From UBA1231 sp045123185 (GTDB lineage: Bacteria; Bacillota_I; Bacilli_A; ML615J-28; CAG-313), in assembly GCA_045123185.1 (NCBI GenBank), contig JBGVIL010000189.1, positions 1-64,000 of the forward strand: a stretch of 64,000 nucleotides of DNA. Reading direction: 5' to 3'. A program made the position numbers and the translations under genes. The notes beneath the pieces are model-generated. The model was not told the DNA's origin. It was given only the letters and a program-made list of their open reading frames with translations, and ran no database searches. Shown here piece by piece: positions 33,529 through 41,463 of this stretch; the first letter of the stretch is position 1, and every line of letters starts with the position of its first letter.

Positions 33529-35126
33529 TCTTAGGTATTATTGTATTTATTTTAATCCTTGGGGTTATTGTATTAGTTCATGAAGGTGGTCATTTCTTTT
33601 TTGCAAAAAAAGCAGGAATCTTATGTTATGAATTCTCAATCGGAATGGGACCACTATTATGGCAAAAGAAAATCGGTGAAACTTGTTATTCAATTCGTTT
33701 AATTCCAATTGGCGGTTACGTATCAATGGCAGGTGAAGAAGTTGAATTGAATCCGTTAACAGGTTACAATTATTGTAAATTAACTGTAACTGATGGTTTA
33801 GTTACAGAAATTGAAGCTTTCAAAGAAGAAACTGAAGGAGCTTTTGAAATTGTAAATTATGATTTAGTAGGAACAAAAGAAGCGTTACCTGGTGAATTAT
33901 ATATTGTTCTAAAAGAAGATGAAAATGAAGTACGTTATGAGATTAAACGTGATTGTAATGTACGTTATACAAAAAAACAAGTAGTTCAAATTGCGCCATA
34001 CGACAGATTATTTGTAAATAAGAAATTATTACAAAGATTCTTAACAGTATTCGCAGGACCATTTATGAACTTTGTTTTAGCATTTGTTTTATTCTTCTTT
34101 ATGGGACTTGTTACTGGTTATGCTGATTACAATTCAACAGAAGTATCAGGAATGGTTGAAAATACACCATCATATAATGCTGGTATTCGTGATGGATTTG
34201 AAATTGTTTATATTGGTGATGTTGATAACTATACAGTTGATATGAATTATACTAAATGGAATCAAATATCTGAAGCTTTAGATAAATTAGCGAATGGTGA
34301 AGATTTCAATGGTTATGTTAATGTAATCTATAAAGATAATAATGGTGAATACAAATCAACACTAGTAAATCCATATGTATTTGTTCAATCTGTTCAAGTT
34401 AATTTTGTCCAAGATGGATCTAATTCACTTGTAGTTTCAGAATACTTATCTAAAAACGAAGACACAATGTCTTATCAAGCAGGACTTAGACCTGGTGATG
34501 AAATTATTTCATGTAATGGTTATGAATTCTTAAATCGTGCTGATTTCTTAAGATACTTTAATACTGGAGAAGGTTCTTTAAATAATGAATTTGTATTTGT
34601 TGTTAAACGTGCAAATGAAACAATTACATTAGATAAGATTAAAACTTACACTAAACAAATCTTTGATGATAACAATGTTGATGTATGTAAAGTTCAATTA
34701 TATATTTCACCAAATGTGACTAGAAATGTTGGTCGTTTAATTATTGAACCATTCAAAGAAATTGGAACAAGCTGTACAGTAATCTTTAAGACTTTAGGTG
34801 CATTATTTAAGAAAAATAGTGGTCTTGGTATTAGTGATTTAAGTGGACCTGTTGGTATCGCATCTGCAACTGTAACTATTGTTTCTCAAGGCGCATTAAG
34901 TGTTTTCAACTGGATGGCAATTTTAAGTGTAAATATTGGTTTAATGAATATTATTCCACTTCCTGCTTTAGATGGTGGTAGACTTGCTTTCTTAGGTTAT
35001 GAAGCAATCACTAGAAAGAAAACAAATCCGAAGATTGAAAATATTATTCATTCAATTGGCTTCATTCTTTTAATGGCATTATTCGTGTTTGTTGCGTTTA
35101 ATGACGTTTTAAAGATATTCAAGTAG
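33513..35126 (+). CDS. rseP: Site-2 intramembrane zinc protease RseP/RasP
   Basis: A membrane metalloprotease that cuts transmembrane anti-sigma factors and leftover signal peptides. The zinc site HEGGH lies in the first helix (about residues 23-27) and the third ligand region is MNIIPLPALDGGRL near 484. At 537 residues it is longer than B. subtilis RasP (about 420). The extra length lies in the external part between the second and third helices. There two PDZ-like halves appear, one around TPSYNAGIRDGFEI (about 220) and one around YQAGLRPGDEIISCNG (about 322). AAGGAGG precedes the ATG, which sits inside the end of dxr. A role in sporulation or stress sigma control is plausible. Confidence 0.93.
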   Translation: MFWQVVLGIIVFILILGVIVLVHEGGHFFFAKKAGILCYEFSIGMGPLLWQKKIGETCYSIRLIPIGGYVSMAGEEVELNPLTGYNYCKLTVTDGLVTEIEAFKEETEGAFEIVNYDLVGTKEALPGELYIVLKEDENEVRYEIKRDCNVRYTKKQVVQIAPYDRLFVNKKLLQRFLTVFAGPFMNFVLAFVLFFFMGLVTGYADYNSTEVSGMVENTPSYNAGIRDGFEIVYIGDVDNYTVDMNYTKWNQISEALDKLANGEDFNGYVNVIYKDNNGEYKSTLVNPYVFVQSVQVNFVQDGSNSLVVSEYLSKNEDTMSYQAGLRPGDEIISCNGYEFLNRADFLRYFNTGEGSLNNEFVFVVKRANETITLDKIKTYTKQIFDDNNVDVCKVQLYISPNVTRNVGRLIIEPFKEIGTSCTVIFKTLGALFKKNSGLGISDLSGPVGIASATVTIVSQGALSVFNWMAILSVNIGLMNIIPLPALDGGRLAFLGYEAITRKKTNPKIENIIHSIGFILLMALFVFVAFNDVLKIFK

Positions 35127-35132
35127 GTTTTT

Positions 35133-35342
35133 ATGGAAACTGTTATTCATTTAATATTATTCTTAGTTAGTTTTCTTTTAACATTCAAGTTTATTAAAGA
35201 TAGTAATTTTGAAAAGTTATTCAAACAAGGTAAAACTGAAACAATTTTAGTTGCGTCAATTGTTGTATCAATAATTTGTGGATTCTTATTATCAGAATCA
35301 CTGATGAAATTTTATCAATTAATTATTACAATTATTAAATAA
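35133..35342 (+). CDS. Small two-helix membrane protein, unknown
   Basis: A 69-residue protein with hydrophobic helices at about 4-20 and 40-62, joined by a charged segment. It resembles no family I know. It begins 6 bases after rseP, so it is likely co-transcribed, but no strong ribosome site precedes the ATG (AGGTTTTT only). It could be a small partner of rseP or of the SpoIIQ-like protein that follows. Confidence 0.55.
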   Translation: METVIHLILFLVSFLLTFKFIKDSNFEKLFKQGKTETILVASIVVSIICGFLLSESLMKFYQLIITIIK

Positions 35343-35360
35343 ATTGTATAATCTAGAAAA

Positions 35361-35387
35361 ATCATCTCATAATAAACATGAGGTGAT
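35361..35387 (+). promoter_or_regulatory. Hairpin masking the ribosome site of the SpoIIQ-like gene
   Basis: ATCATCTCAT (35361-35370) can pair with ATGAGGTGAT (35378-35387), ten base pairs with one G-U. The right arm contains the AGGTGAT ribosome site, so the fold would hide it and limit translation. Confidence 0.45.
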
Positions 35388-35390
35388 GAA

Positions 35391-36035
35391 ATGAAAAAGC
35401 TAGTTAAGAAAATTGGAAAAAATAAATTTCAGTTTATCTTTTTTGTTGGCATTTTAGCATTTGTCTTAGTTGCGTTAATTATCGCATCAAGTACGGGAAA
35501 ACCAGACAATGAAACACCAGTAGTTGATGATTTACCAACTGAAGAACCGGATAATACGGTTAGTACAGATGTTGAAGAAGTGATTACATTACCATTTTCT
35601 CAAGATTTAGATTATACAGTAACAAGATTATTTTATGACAAAACAAGTTCTAGTAGTGATCAAGAAAAGGCTTTAATTAAGTATGGCACAACTTATCGTA
35701 CTAGTGATGGTGTTGCCTACGCAAGAAAAGATAACGAGTCTTTTGATGTCTTGGCGGTTTTAAGTGGAAAAGTTGTTGAAGTTAAAAATAATCCGTTATA
35801 TGGCTCATATGTTGTGATTGAACATGATAATGATTTAAAGACTTATTATTATGGTTTACAAAATGTTGAAGTAACAGAAGGCATTGAAGTTCAACAAGGT
35901 ACTAAACTTGGAGTAAGTGGAACAACAGAAATTGATAAAGAAGCTGGTAATCATGTTTTTCTTAAAATTGAAAAAAACAACAAGAAATTAAATCCTGAAT
36001 CATTAATTGGAAAGAAAATTAGTGAAATAAAATAG
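35391..36035 (+). CDS. spoIIQ: SpoIIQ-like degenerate LytM/M23 protein
   Basis: A 214-residue single-pass protein. A basic cytoplasmic tail precedes a TM helix (about 15-35), an acidic Pro/Thr-rich linker, and an external M23/LytM domain (about 95-210). The strand order and phrases such as FDVLAVLSGKVVEVKNNPLYGSYVVIEH, split over two strands, and KEAGNHVFLKIE match SpoIIQ, the forespore protein that binds SpoIIIAH across the intermembrane space. The metal ligands of active M23 peptidases are not conserved: the HxxxD site reads YRTSD and the HxH site reads NHVFL. A structural role fits. Other spore genes lie at 57-63 kb. A non-spore M23 regulator is the alternative. Confidence 0.75.
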   Translation: MKKLVKKIGKNKFQFIFFVGILAFVLVALIIASSTGKPDNETPVVDDLPTEEPDNTVSTDVEEVITLPFSQDLDYTVTRLFYDKTSSSSDQEKALIKYGTTYRTSDGVAYARKDNESFDVLAVLSGKVVEVKNNPLYGSYVVIEHDNDLKTYYYGLQNVEVTEGIEVQQGTKLGVSGTTEIDKEAGNHVFLKIEKNNKKLNPESLIGKKISEIK

Positions 36036-36063
36036 ATACTTAGGTAACTAAGTATCTTTTTTT
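36034..36063 (+). terminator. Terminator after the SpoIIQ-like gene
   Basis: AGATACTTAG and CTAAGTATCT form a perfect 10-bp stem around GTAA, followed by seven T residues. Confidence 0.92.
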
Positions 36064-36090
36064 GACTTTTAAAATATTAAATGTTATAAT
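36062..36090 (+). promoter_or_regulatory. SigA-type promoter for the lipoprotein gene at 36118
   Basis: TTGACT (36062-36067) and TATAAT (36085-36090) are 17 bases apart. Confidence 0.78.
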
Positions 36091-36117
36091 AAATAAAAAT
36101 TTAACTAGGAGGTTAAA

Positions 36118-37035
36118 ATGAAAAAGTATTATTTAATAATTTGTCTTTTATTAACATGCTTTCTTACATCATGTAGTGTAAAAAATGAAATAGAAGAAAT
36201 AAATATTGAAGGAAATAAAATCCCTCCGGTTGAAGCATATATGCTGAAAAATGATTGGTATGACTATATTAGAAATTACGATCCAGAAGATGATCTATTT
36301 CTAAATTGGTATGATATTGAAATGAAAAAAAGTGTCAAGACTATCTCAAATGAAGGTAATTCGGACTTTTACGTTAATTTAACTGGTAAAATATGTGAAT
36401 CTTATTATTCATTAGAGACTAAAATGAAACTAAACTTACAAATGGAACGTATTAATTATGATGATGAAAATAACATTAAAGAAAAAATTAGTACAACAGT
36501 CCAAATTATTCATTTTGCCGGTAAAACTTATTATGGAATAAAAATGAAAGAAAAATTATATTTTGAAAATGGTTATTCTCATACTAAAAAAACTAAAAAA
36601 TTAATTGTTGGTGTTTTGGATAAACTTAGTAGTGTAGTAAATATTCGTGATGATGTTTCGATTGAATATCAGGCTGTATATGAATTTAACCAACTATTGA
36701 ATTATATTGTAGATAATGATGAAGAGTCTAAAGGATATCAAAAAGATGATACCTATTTCTATGAAAAAGAATCTGAATATAATTTAAAACAATACAAAAT
36801 GTCAGAGAAAACTAAAGAACAAGTTAAGATTCAAATGGGTAAACATTTTAATGTTGAACAATATGAAACTTACAAATTTGTTTCATTAACAAATAAAAAT
36901 TATTTTAGTGAAAAAAAATATTCTTTAAAATTAAAAAAATCACAACCTGGAATAATTATGATTCCAATTAATTATATGTATTATACTCAAGATGAATATG
37001 AAAAAATTATTATATCTTGTATAGAAGGATTCTAA
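36118..37035 (+). CDS. Lipoprotein of unknown function
   Basis: A 305-residue protein with a basic start, a hydrophobic core and the lipobox LTSC giving a lipidated Cys at about residue 19. The mature part is charged, Lys/Tyr/Asn-rich and has no membrane segment. It contains alternating beta-like runs (YVNLTGKICESYYS, TVQIIHFAGKTYYGIKM) that suggest a compact external fold. I recognise no family. AGGAGG precedes the ATG and it is a single-gene unit. The lipoprotein at 40164 on the other side of the lysine transporter is similar in style but not obviously homologous. Confidence 0.7.
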   Translation: MKKYYLIICLLLTCFLTSCSVKNEIEEINIEGNKIPPVEAYMLKNDWYDYIRNYDPEDDLFLNWYDIEMKKSVKTISNEGNSDFYVNLTGKICESYYSLETKMKLNLQMERINYDDENNIKEKISTTVQIIHFAGKTYYGIKMKEKLYFENGYSHTKKTKKLIVGVLDKLSSVVNIRDDVSIEYQAVYEFNQLLNYIVDNDEESKGYQKDDTYFYEKESEYNLKQYKMSEKTKEQVKIQMGKHFNVEQYETYKFVSLTNKNYFSEKKYSLKLKKSQPGIIMIPINYMYYTQDEYEKIIISCIEGF

Positions 37036-37099
37036 TCATAAATTGTAATTTAATTAATACTAGATAATTTTAGTTTGATTTATTTTATGTGCATAACAG

Positions 37100-37128
37100 T
37101 TGCTAGAAACGATATAATTTAGTATAAT
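37100..37128 (+). promoter_or_regulatory. SigA-type promoter for the lysine riboswitch operon
   Basis: TTGCTA (37100-37105) and TATAAT (37123-37128) are 17 bases apart, placing the transcript start just before the aptamer. Confidence 0.78.
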
Positions 37129-37145
37129 ATACGAGTAAAAAAAGT

Positions 37146-37322
37146 TAAATTAGATAGAGGTTGCGATACAAATGAGTAATTATACTAAGTAGGCATACGT
37201 TTGAAGTATAATGAAAGGTAACTATCGCCGAATATAATATTTAGGCATAAATATTATATGGGGTTATTGGAAATACCAATAACACTCCTACTATTATTAA
37301 TAGTAGAGGCGCTAGACATTTA
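37146..37322 (+). ncRNA. Lysine riboswitch (L box) aptamer
   Basis: The conserved L-box landmarks occur in order: AGAGG then TTGCGAT (5' side of P2), a GAGTA turn, GAAAGG, ATCGCCGAA (3' side of P2), then three hairpins. P3 is ATATAATATTT with AAATATTATAT, P4 is TTATTGG with CCAATAA after GGGG, and P5 is CTACTATT with AATAGTAG. AGAGGCGC closes the core. The GGGGTTATTGG...CCAATAACACT block matches known lysine aptamers closely. It directly precedes an amino-acid ABC importer. The P1 stem is imperfect in my reading, so its exact ends are uncertain. Confidence 0.9.
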
Positions 37323-37335
37323 GTATTAAGAGTGT

Positions 37336-37359
37336 AAAGCGTCTAATGACGCTTTTTTT
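37336..37359 (+). terminator. Riboswitch expression-platform terminator
   Basis: AAAGCGTC and GACGCTTT form an 8-bp stem around TAAT with a seven-T tail. The aptamer's 3' strand TAGAC (37313-37317) can pair with GTCTA (37341-37345) inside this hairpin, giving an antiterminator. Lysine binding should therefore free the terminator and switch the operon off. Confidence 0.85.
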
Positions 37360-37376
37360 AATTATCAGGAGGCATT

Positions 37377-38192
37377 ATGAAAAAAATATTAAGTTTATTA
37401 TTTATTGTATTAAGTTTTTCAACAATTGTTGGATGTAAAAAAGTTGATGACACAAATGATCTTCCAACATTAACAGTTGGTATGGAATGTGATTACGCAC
37501 CATTTAACTGGACAGAAAATATGAAATCAGATACAAATCATCCTATAGACGGTACTAATTTATACGCAGAAGGGTATGACGTACAAGTTGCTAAAAAAAT
37601 TGCAGATGAATTAGGTTATCGTTTAGTTATTAAAGCAATTAGTTGGGATGGTTTAATTGCCGCTTTAGAAGCAGGCCAAATTGATTTAATTATTGCTGGT
37701 ATGAGTGATACAGCTTCTAGAAGATTAAGCGTTGACTTTACAAATGCATATTATAAATCTACTCACGTATTAGTAATGGACAAGAATTCAAAATACGTTA
37801 ATGGTAAAACATTAAATGATTTTGCCGGAGCAAAAGTAGTTGGACAAAAAAATACTTTATATGATACATTAATTGATCAATTAGTTGGTGTAAGTCATGA
37901 AACAGCAATTGAAGATGTTCCAACAATTATTACAAACATTGAATCAAGTCGTGCAGATATTACAATCTTAGAAGAACCAGTTGCGATGGGTGTATTATTA
38001 ACTCATCCAAATCTAACTTATATTAAATTAACTAATGGATTTAATGTAAATGACAAAGATATTGAAGTGGCAATTGCAATTAGAAAAGGAAGTAGCGATT
38101 TATTAAATAAAATTAATAGTGTTTTAGCAAGCATAACTGAAGCTGAAAGATCAGAAATGATGGAAACAGCAATCGCCAAAAATGCTGAATAA
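37377..38192 (+). CDS. Lysine-type amino-acid ABC transporter binding lipoprotein
   Basis: The external solute-binding component of a polar amino-acid (PAAT) importer, 271 residues. The lipobox IVGC gives a lipidated Cys at about residue 20. The family entry motif GMECDYAPFNWTE lies near 36, GYDVQVAKKIADELG near 68, and the ligand-pocket segments IIAGMSDTASRR near 106 and VVGQKNTLYDTL near 153. The riboswitch upstream identifies lysine as the likely substrate; the fold alone would also allow arginine, ornithine or histidine. AGGAGG precedes the ATG. Its stop overlaps the permease start (TAATG). Confidence 0.9.
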   Translation: MKKILSLLFIVLSFSTIVGCKKVDDTNDLPTLTVGMECDYAPFNWTENMKSDTNHPIDGTNLYAEGYDVQVAKKIADELGYRLVIKAISWDGLIAALEAGQIDLIIAGMSDTASRRLSVDFTNAYYKSTHVLVMDKNSKYVNGKTLNDFAGAKVVGQKNTLYDTLIDQLVGVSHETAIEDVPTIITNIESSRADITILEEPVAMGVLLTHPNLTYIKLTNGFNVNDKDIEVAIAIRKGSSDLLNKINSVLASITEAERSEMMETAIAKNAE

Positions 38193-39301
38193 TGAGAAAA
38201 CTATTAAATAAAAACACAAGATTTGAAAATAGTATTGGTTTAATAAATCTATTATTTGTCATTGTTTATAGTGTCATTCTTATTTTAAATAAGAACTATA
38301 ATGGTATTAGAATATTTAAGAATTCAGTTATTAGTATTATATTATTAATAATAAGTAGTTTAACTTTAATATTTTATATCCTATTAATGACTTATTTAAA
38401 AAATAAAACCAGTATTAAATTAAAAAGAACTATCTACTTAGTCACTTATTTATTAATGTTAATATCGGTATGTGATTTATTCTTACTTGGAACTATTCGT
38501 ACATTTATTGAAGTAGATGGACTTACTAAAAGACCAACTAATCAAGATCCGTTAAGAATTAGGCTTGCCTATTTAAGTTTAAAAAATAGTAAAGCAATAT
38601 TAACTGGGGTTTGGACAACTATATGGTTAAGTTTAGCAGGAACTGTTGTTGGGTTAATACTTGCATTACTCTTTATATCCTTAAGAACATTAGAAGTAAG
38701 TGATAAAGACTTAGAAATTGTGGCGTTACTTAAACAAATTGCTAGTGGCTTTGTGAAAGTTTATGTAACAGTCTTTCGTGGAACACCAATGATGGTTCAA
38801 GCAATCATTATTTATTATTTCTTACCAGGAATTTTATCAAGTTTATTTAATGTTGATGTTGCAGTTTTTAATGAGTTTTTAACAGTAGGAATTGCAGGAT
38901 TTATTACAGTTAGCTTAAATACTACAGCTTATTTAACAGAAGTATTAAGAGGTGGAATTGAAGCTTTAAATAAAGGTCAAATGGAAGCAGCGAGAAGTTT
39001 AGGTATGAGTAGAGCTAAATCAATGATTTATATTATTTTACCTCAAGCAATTAAGAATTCTCTTCCATCTATTTGTAATGAGTTTATTATTAATATTAAA
39101 GATACATCAGTTCTTAGTGTTATATCAGTAATGGATTTATTCTTTGTGATTGATGCGATTAATGGTCGATATGCTAATAACGATGGTATCTTTATCGCAG
39201 CTATAATTTATTTATGTTTAACATTTGGTATTTCAAAGTTATTAGGTTTATTAGAAAGAAAAATGAACTTAGTTTCTAAACCACTTCCAAGTTGTAATTA
39301 G
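38192..39301 (+). CDS. Lysine-type amino-acid ABC transporter permease
   Basis: A membrane subunit of 369 residues. Ordinary HisM/GlnP-type permeases have 215-240, so the N-terminal 130 or so residues are extra. They contain three hydrophobic segments (about 14-32, 48-68 and 80-103) and a short external stretch. The permease core begins near 140 (LTGVWTTIWLSLAGTVVG) and carries the EAA loop MEAARSLGMSRAKSMIYIILPQA near 267, which contacts the ATPase (cited here as one motif). It probably works as a homodimer with two copies of the ATPase. It is coupled to the genes on both sides. Confidence 0.88.
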   Translation: MRKLLNKNTRFENSIGLINLLFVIVYSVILILNKNYNGIRIFKNSVISIILLIISSLTLIFYILLMTYLKNKTSIKLKRTIYLVTYLLMLISVCDLFLLGTIRTFIEVDGLTKRPTNQDPLRIRLAYLSLKNSKAILTGVWTTIWLSLAGTVVGLILALLFISLRTLEVSDKDLEIVALLKQIASGFVKVYVTVFRGTPMMVQAIIIYYFLPGILSSLFNVDVAVFNEFLTVGIAGFITVSLNTTAYLTEVLRGGIEALNKGQMEAARSLGMSRAKSMIYIILPQAIKNSLPSICNEFIINIKDTSVLSVISVMDLFFVIDAINGRYANNDGIFIAAIIYLCLTFGISKLLGLLERKMNLVSKPLPSCN

Positions 39302-39309
39302 GAGGAATT

Positions 39310-40044
39310 ATGATGATTAGAATTGAAAATTTACATAAAAATTTCGGCAATTTGGAAGTTTTAAAAGGTGTTTCACTAAATATTAAGAAGGGTGAAATAG
39401 TCTCAATTATTGGTTCTAGTGGATCAGGTAAATCAACATTACTTAGATGTATTAACTTACTTGAAACACTTGATAGTGGTAAAATAATAGAGGATGGTAT
39501 TGATATTAATCAAAGAAGTGTTAATATTGATAATGTAAGAAAAGAAATTGGGATGGTTTTTCAATCATTTAATTTATTTGAAAATATGAATGTTTTAAAA
39601 AACTGTATGATTGCTCAAACAAAAGTTTTAAAAAGAACGAAAGTTGAAGCAAAAAATATTGCAATCAACTACTTAACAAAAGTTGGGATGCAAGACTTTA
39701 TTTACAGTGATCCAAGAAGTTTATCAGGTGGACAAAAACAAAGAGTTGCCATCGCAAGAGCCCTTTGTATGAATCCTAAAATCATGCTATTTGATGAACC
39801 AACATCAGCACTAGATCCAGAAATGGTTGGGGAAGTATTAGATGTTATTAAAAGCCTAACTAAAGATGGAATGACTTTAGTTATTGTTACCCATGAAATG
39901 GCTTTCGCAAAAGAAATTAGTACAAGAGTAGTCTTTATGGATGAAGGTGTAATTTGTGAAGAAGGTACACCAATTGAACTTTTTGAAAATCCTAAAAACG
40001 AAAGAACTAAATTATTCTTACAAAGATTTATAAATAATAATTAA
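39310..40044 (+). CDS. Lysine-type amino-acid ABC transporter ATPase
   Basis: A cytoplasmic ATPase of 244 residues in the GlnQ/HisP group. Walker A GSSGSGKST lies near residue 36, the Q-loop MVFQSFNLF near 84, the signature LSGGQKQRVAIARA near 138, Walker B IMLFDEPTSALDPE near 160 and the H-loop VTHEMAFAKE near 197. These are all canonical. Two ATG codons lie side by side at 39310 and 39313 behind AGGAGG, and either may be used. It is the last gene of the lysine-regulated operon, followed by a terminator. Confidence 0.92.
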   Translation: MMIRIENLHKNFGNLEVLKGVSLNIKKGEIVSIIGSSGSGKSTLLRCINLLETLDSGKIIEDGIDINQRSVNIDNVRKEIGMVFQSFNLFENMNVLKNCMIAQTKVLKRTKVEAKNIAINYLTKVGMQDFIYSDPRSLSGGQKQRVAIARALCMNPKIMLFDEPTSALDPEMVGEVLDVIKSLTKDGMTLVIVTHEMAFAKEISTRVVFMDEGVICEEGTPIELFENPKNERTKLFLQRFINNN

Positions 40045-40071
40045 AGATTCTGTAATACAGAATCTTTTTTT
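40043..40071 (+). terminator. Terminator of the lysine transporter operon
   Basis: AAAGATTCTGT and ACAGAATCTTT form an 11-bp stem around AAT with a T tail. Almost the same hairpin recurs at 41367. Confidence 0.9.
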
Positions 40072-40086
40072 ATATATGTAAAAATA

Positions 40087-40115
40087 TTTACAAATAAATA
40101 AGAGTTTGATATAAT
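40087..40115 (+). promoter_or_regulatory. SigA-type promoter for the lipoprotein gene at 40164
   Basis: TTTACA (40087-40092) and TATAAT (40110-40115) are 17 bases apart. Confidence 0.75.
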
Positions 40116-40163
40116 TTAATTATATAAAGGGTGATATTAATGATAAATAAATGAGGTGAATTA

Positions 40164-41345
40164 GTGAAAACTGTTCGTATATTTTTATTATTCTGTCTGT
40201 TTATACTTTTAAGTGGATGTAATTATATTCATAATGTAGACACAAAATATGATGTTAGTGTAGTTGATGAACATAATTTATTAGCAGAAAGGATTAATGA
40301 ATCATATTTTAAAGATGATTTAGTTTGTATTAAAACACATATTCTACATGATTCAAATATTGATATTTTTATTAATGGTAATAATATTGGTAAGTATTCT
40401 AGATGTGATGATAGTTACTTATATTATTACTTCAATATGCCATCAACAGATGTCATAATTGACATTAAAATAACAAAAAAAAGTGATGAAACTAAATATT
40501 TATCAGACTTTATTAATTTTTTAGATGAATTAGATATTAATCGAATTGTAGAAGTTCAGTATATCGAATATGATAAATCAAATGATAATCAATTAGTTGA
40601 TGTTTTATTTAGTAATGATTTTAATGACGTGGTTATGATATTTAATTACTTTAAAAATTTATTAATTGAAGAAGTAAAAAATACAACTCCTGATATGGAT
40701 AATTTAAGTGAATCAAAATGTTCTTATTGCTTTATTACTGAAGAACAGGTTTATAAAATTGAATTAAATCATATAATTGAAGATAATAATAAATTTTATC
40801 TTGTTAATTATGATGTTCCAAAAATGGAAAAATCTGAGGAAGCTAAGACTTTTAATGTAAGCAACGATTATTATGATATTCATTTTTTAACAGCAAAACC
40901 ACATATAATCGAACAAAACCATTATTTAAACAATATCATGTTTGTTGAATATGATAACCTTGATGAATATTATTTATCGGATGAATTGTATGTTGATTAT
41001 GAAAATACTAAAATTAGAATAATTGATTCTAGCCATTTTGAATATAAAGGTAAATATTATCAGATTATTGGTAGTTTAAATTTTTATAACGCATATAAAC
41101 ATACCACAATGATATCATCAAGAAAATTGAGTTATAAAATATGTGTAATAGATTCGTACAGTTCAAACGTTATATTTAGTGTAAAATATTTAGCTGGACA
41201 AAATATGACAATTGAAGTCATTTGGTTTATATTAACTCAAGATTATGATTTTAGTGAAAATAATGAGGTGTATATTGATAGCAACTGCACAATTTTGTTA
41301 AATGAAATGATTGTATCAAATAATATTAATTTATATGTTAAATAA
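40164..41345 (+). CDS. Lipoprotein of unknown function
   Basis: A 393-residue lipoprotein starting at GTG, with GAGGTG 5 bases upstream. The signal peptide ends in the lipobox LSGC (Cys about residue 19). The mature chain is rich in Asn, Asp, Tyr and Ile, has no membrane helix, and shows repeated beta-type runs. I recognise no family and no catalytic motif. The gene is more AT-rich in feel than its neighbours, with many Asn and Lys codons. It is framed by two nearly identical terminator hairpins, so it looks like an inserted single-gene cassette. Confidence 0.68.
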   Translation: MKTVRIFLLFCLFILLSGCNYIHNVDTKYDVSVVDEHNLLAERINESYFKDDLVCIKTHILHDSNIDIFINGNNIGKYSRCDDSYLYYYFNMPSTDVIIDIKITKKSDETKYLSDFINFLDELDINRIVEVQYIEYDKSNDNQLVDVLFSNDFNDVVMIFNYFKNLLIEEVKNTTPDMDNLSESKCSYCFITEEQVYKIELNHIIEDNNKFYLVNYDVPKMEKSEEAKTFNVSNDYYDIHFLTAKPHIIEQNHYLNNIMFVEYDNLDEYYLSDELYVDYENTKIRIIDSSHFEYKGKYYQIIGSLNFYNAYKHTTMISSRKLSYKICVIDSYSSNVIFSVKYLAGQNMTIEVIWFILTQDYDFSENNEVYIDSNCTILLNEMIVSNNINLYVK

Positions 41346-41366
41346 ATTATTGATTTATAAATAATA

Positions 41367-41399
41367 AAAAAAGATTCTGTATTACAGAATCTTTTTTAT
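41367..41399 (+). terminator. Terminator after the lipoprotein gene at 40164
   Basis: AAAAAAGATTCTGT and ACAGAATCTTTTTT form a 14-bp stem around ATT. It repeats the hairpin at 40043 apart from one base in the loop. Confidence 0.9.
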
Positions 41400-41412
41400 T
41401 AGGTTTTATATT

Positions 41413-41441
41413 TTGACAAAATTAAGATAATTTTGTATAAT
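41413..41441 (+). promoter_or_regulatory. SigA-type promoter for bipA
   Basis: Perfect TTGACA (41413-41418) and perfect TATAAT (41436-41441) are 17 bases apart. Confidence 0.88.
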
Positions 41442-41463
41442 ATGAAAGTTATAGGAGTTAATT

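Noticed and set aside
40141..40155. Four-codon leader ORF (ATG ATA AAT AAA TGA) before the lipoprotein gene
   Set aside because: It is too short and has only a weak upstream GGGTGAT element. The GAGGTG that follows belongs to the GTG-started gene.
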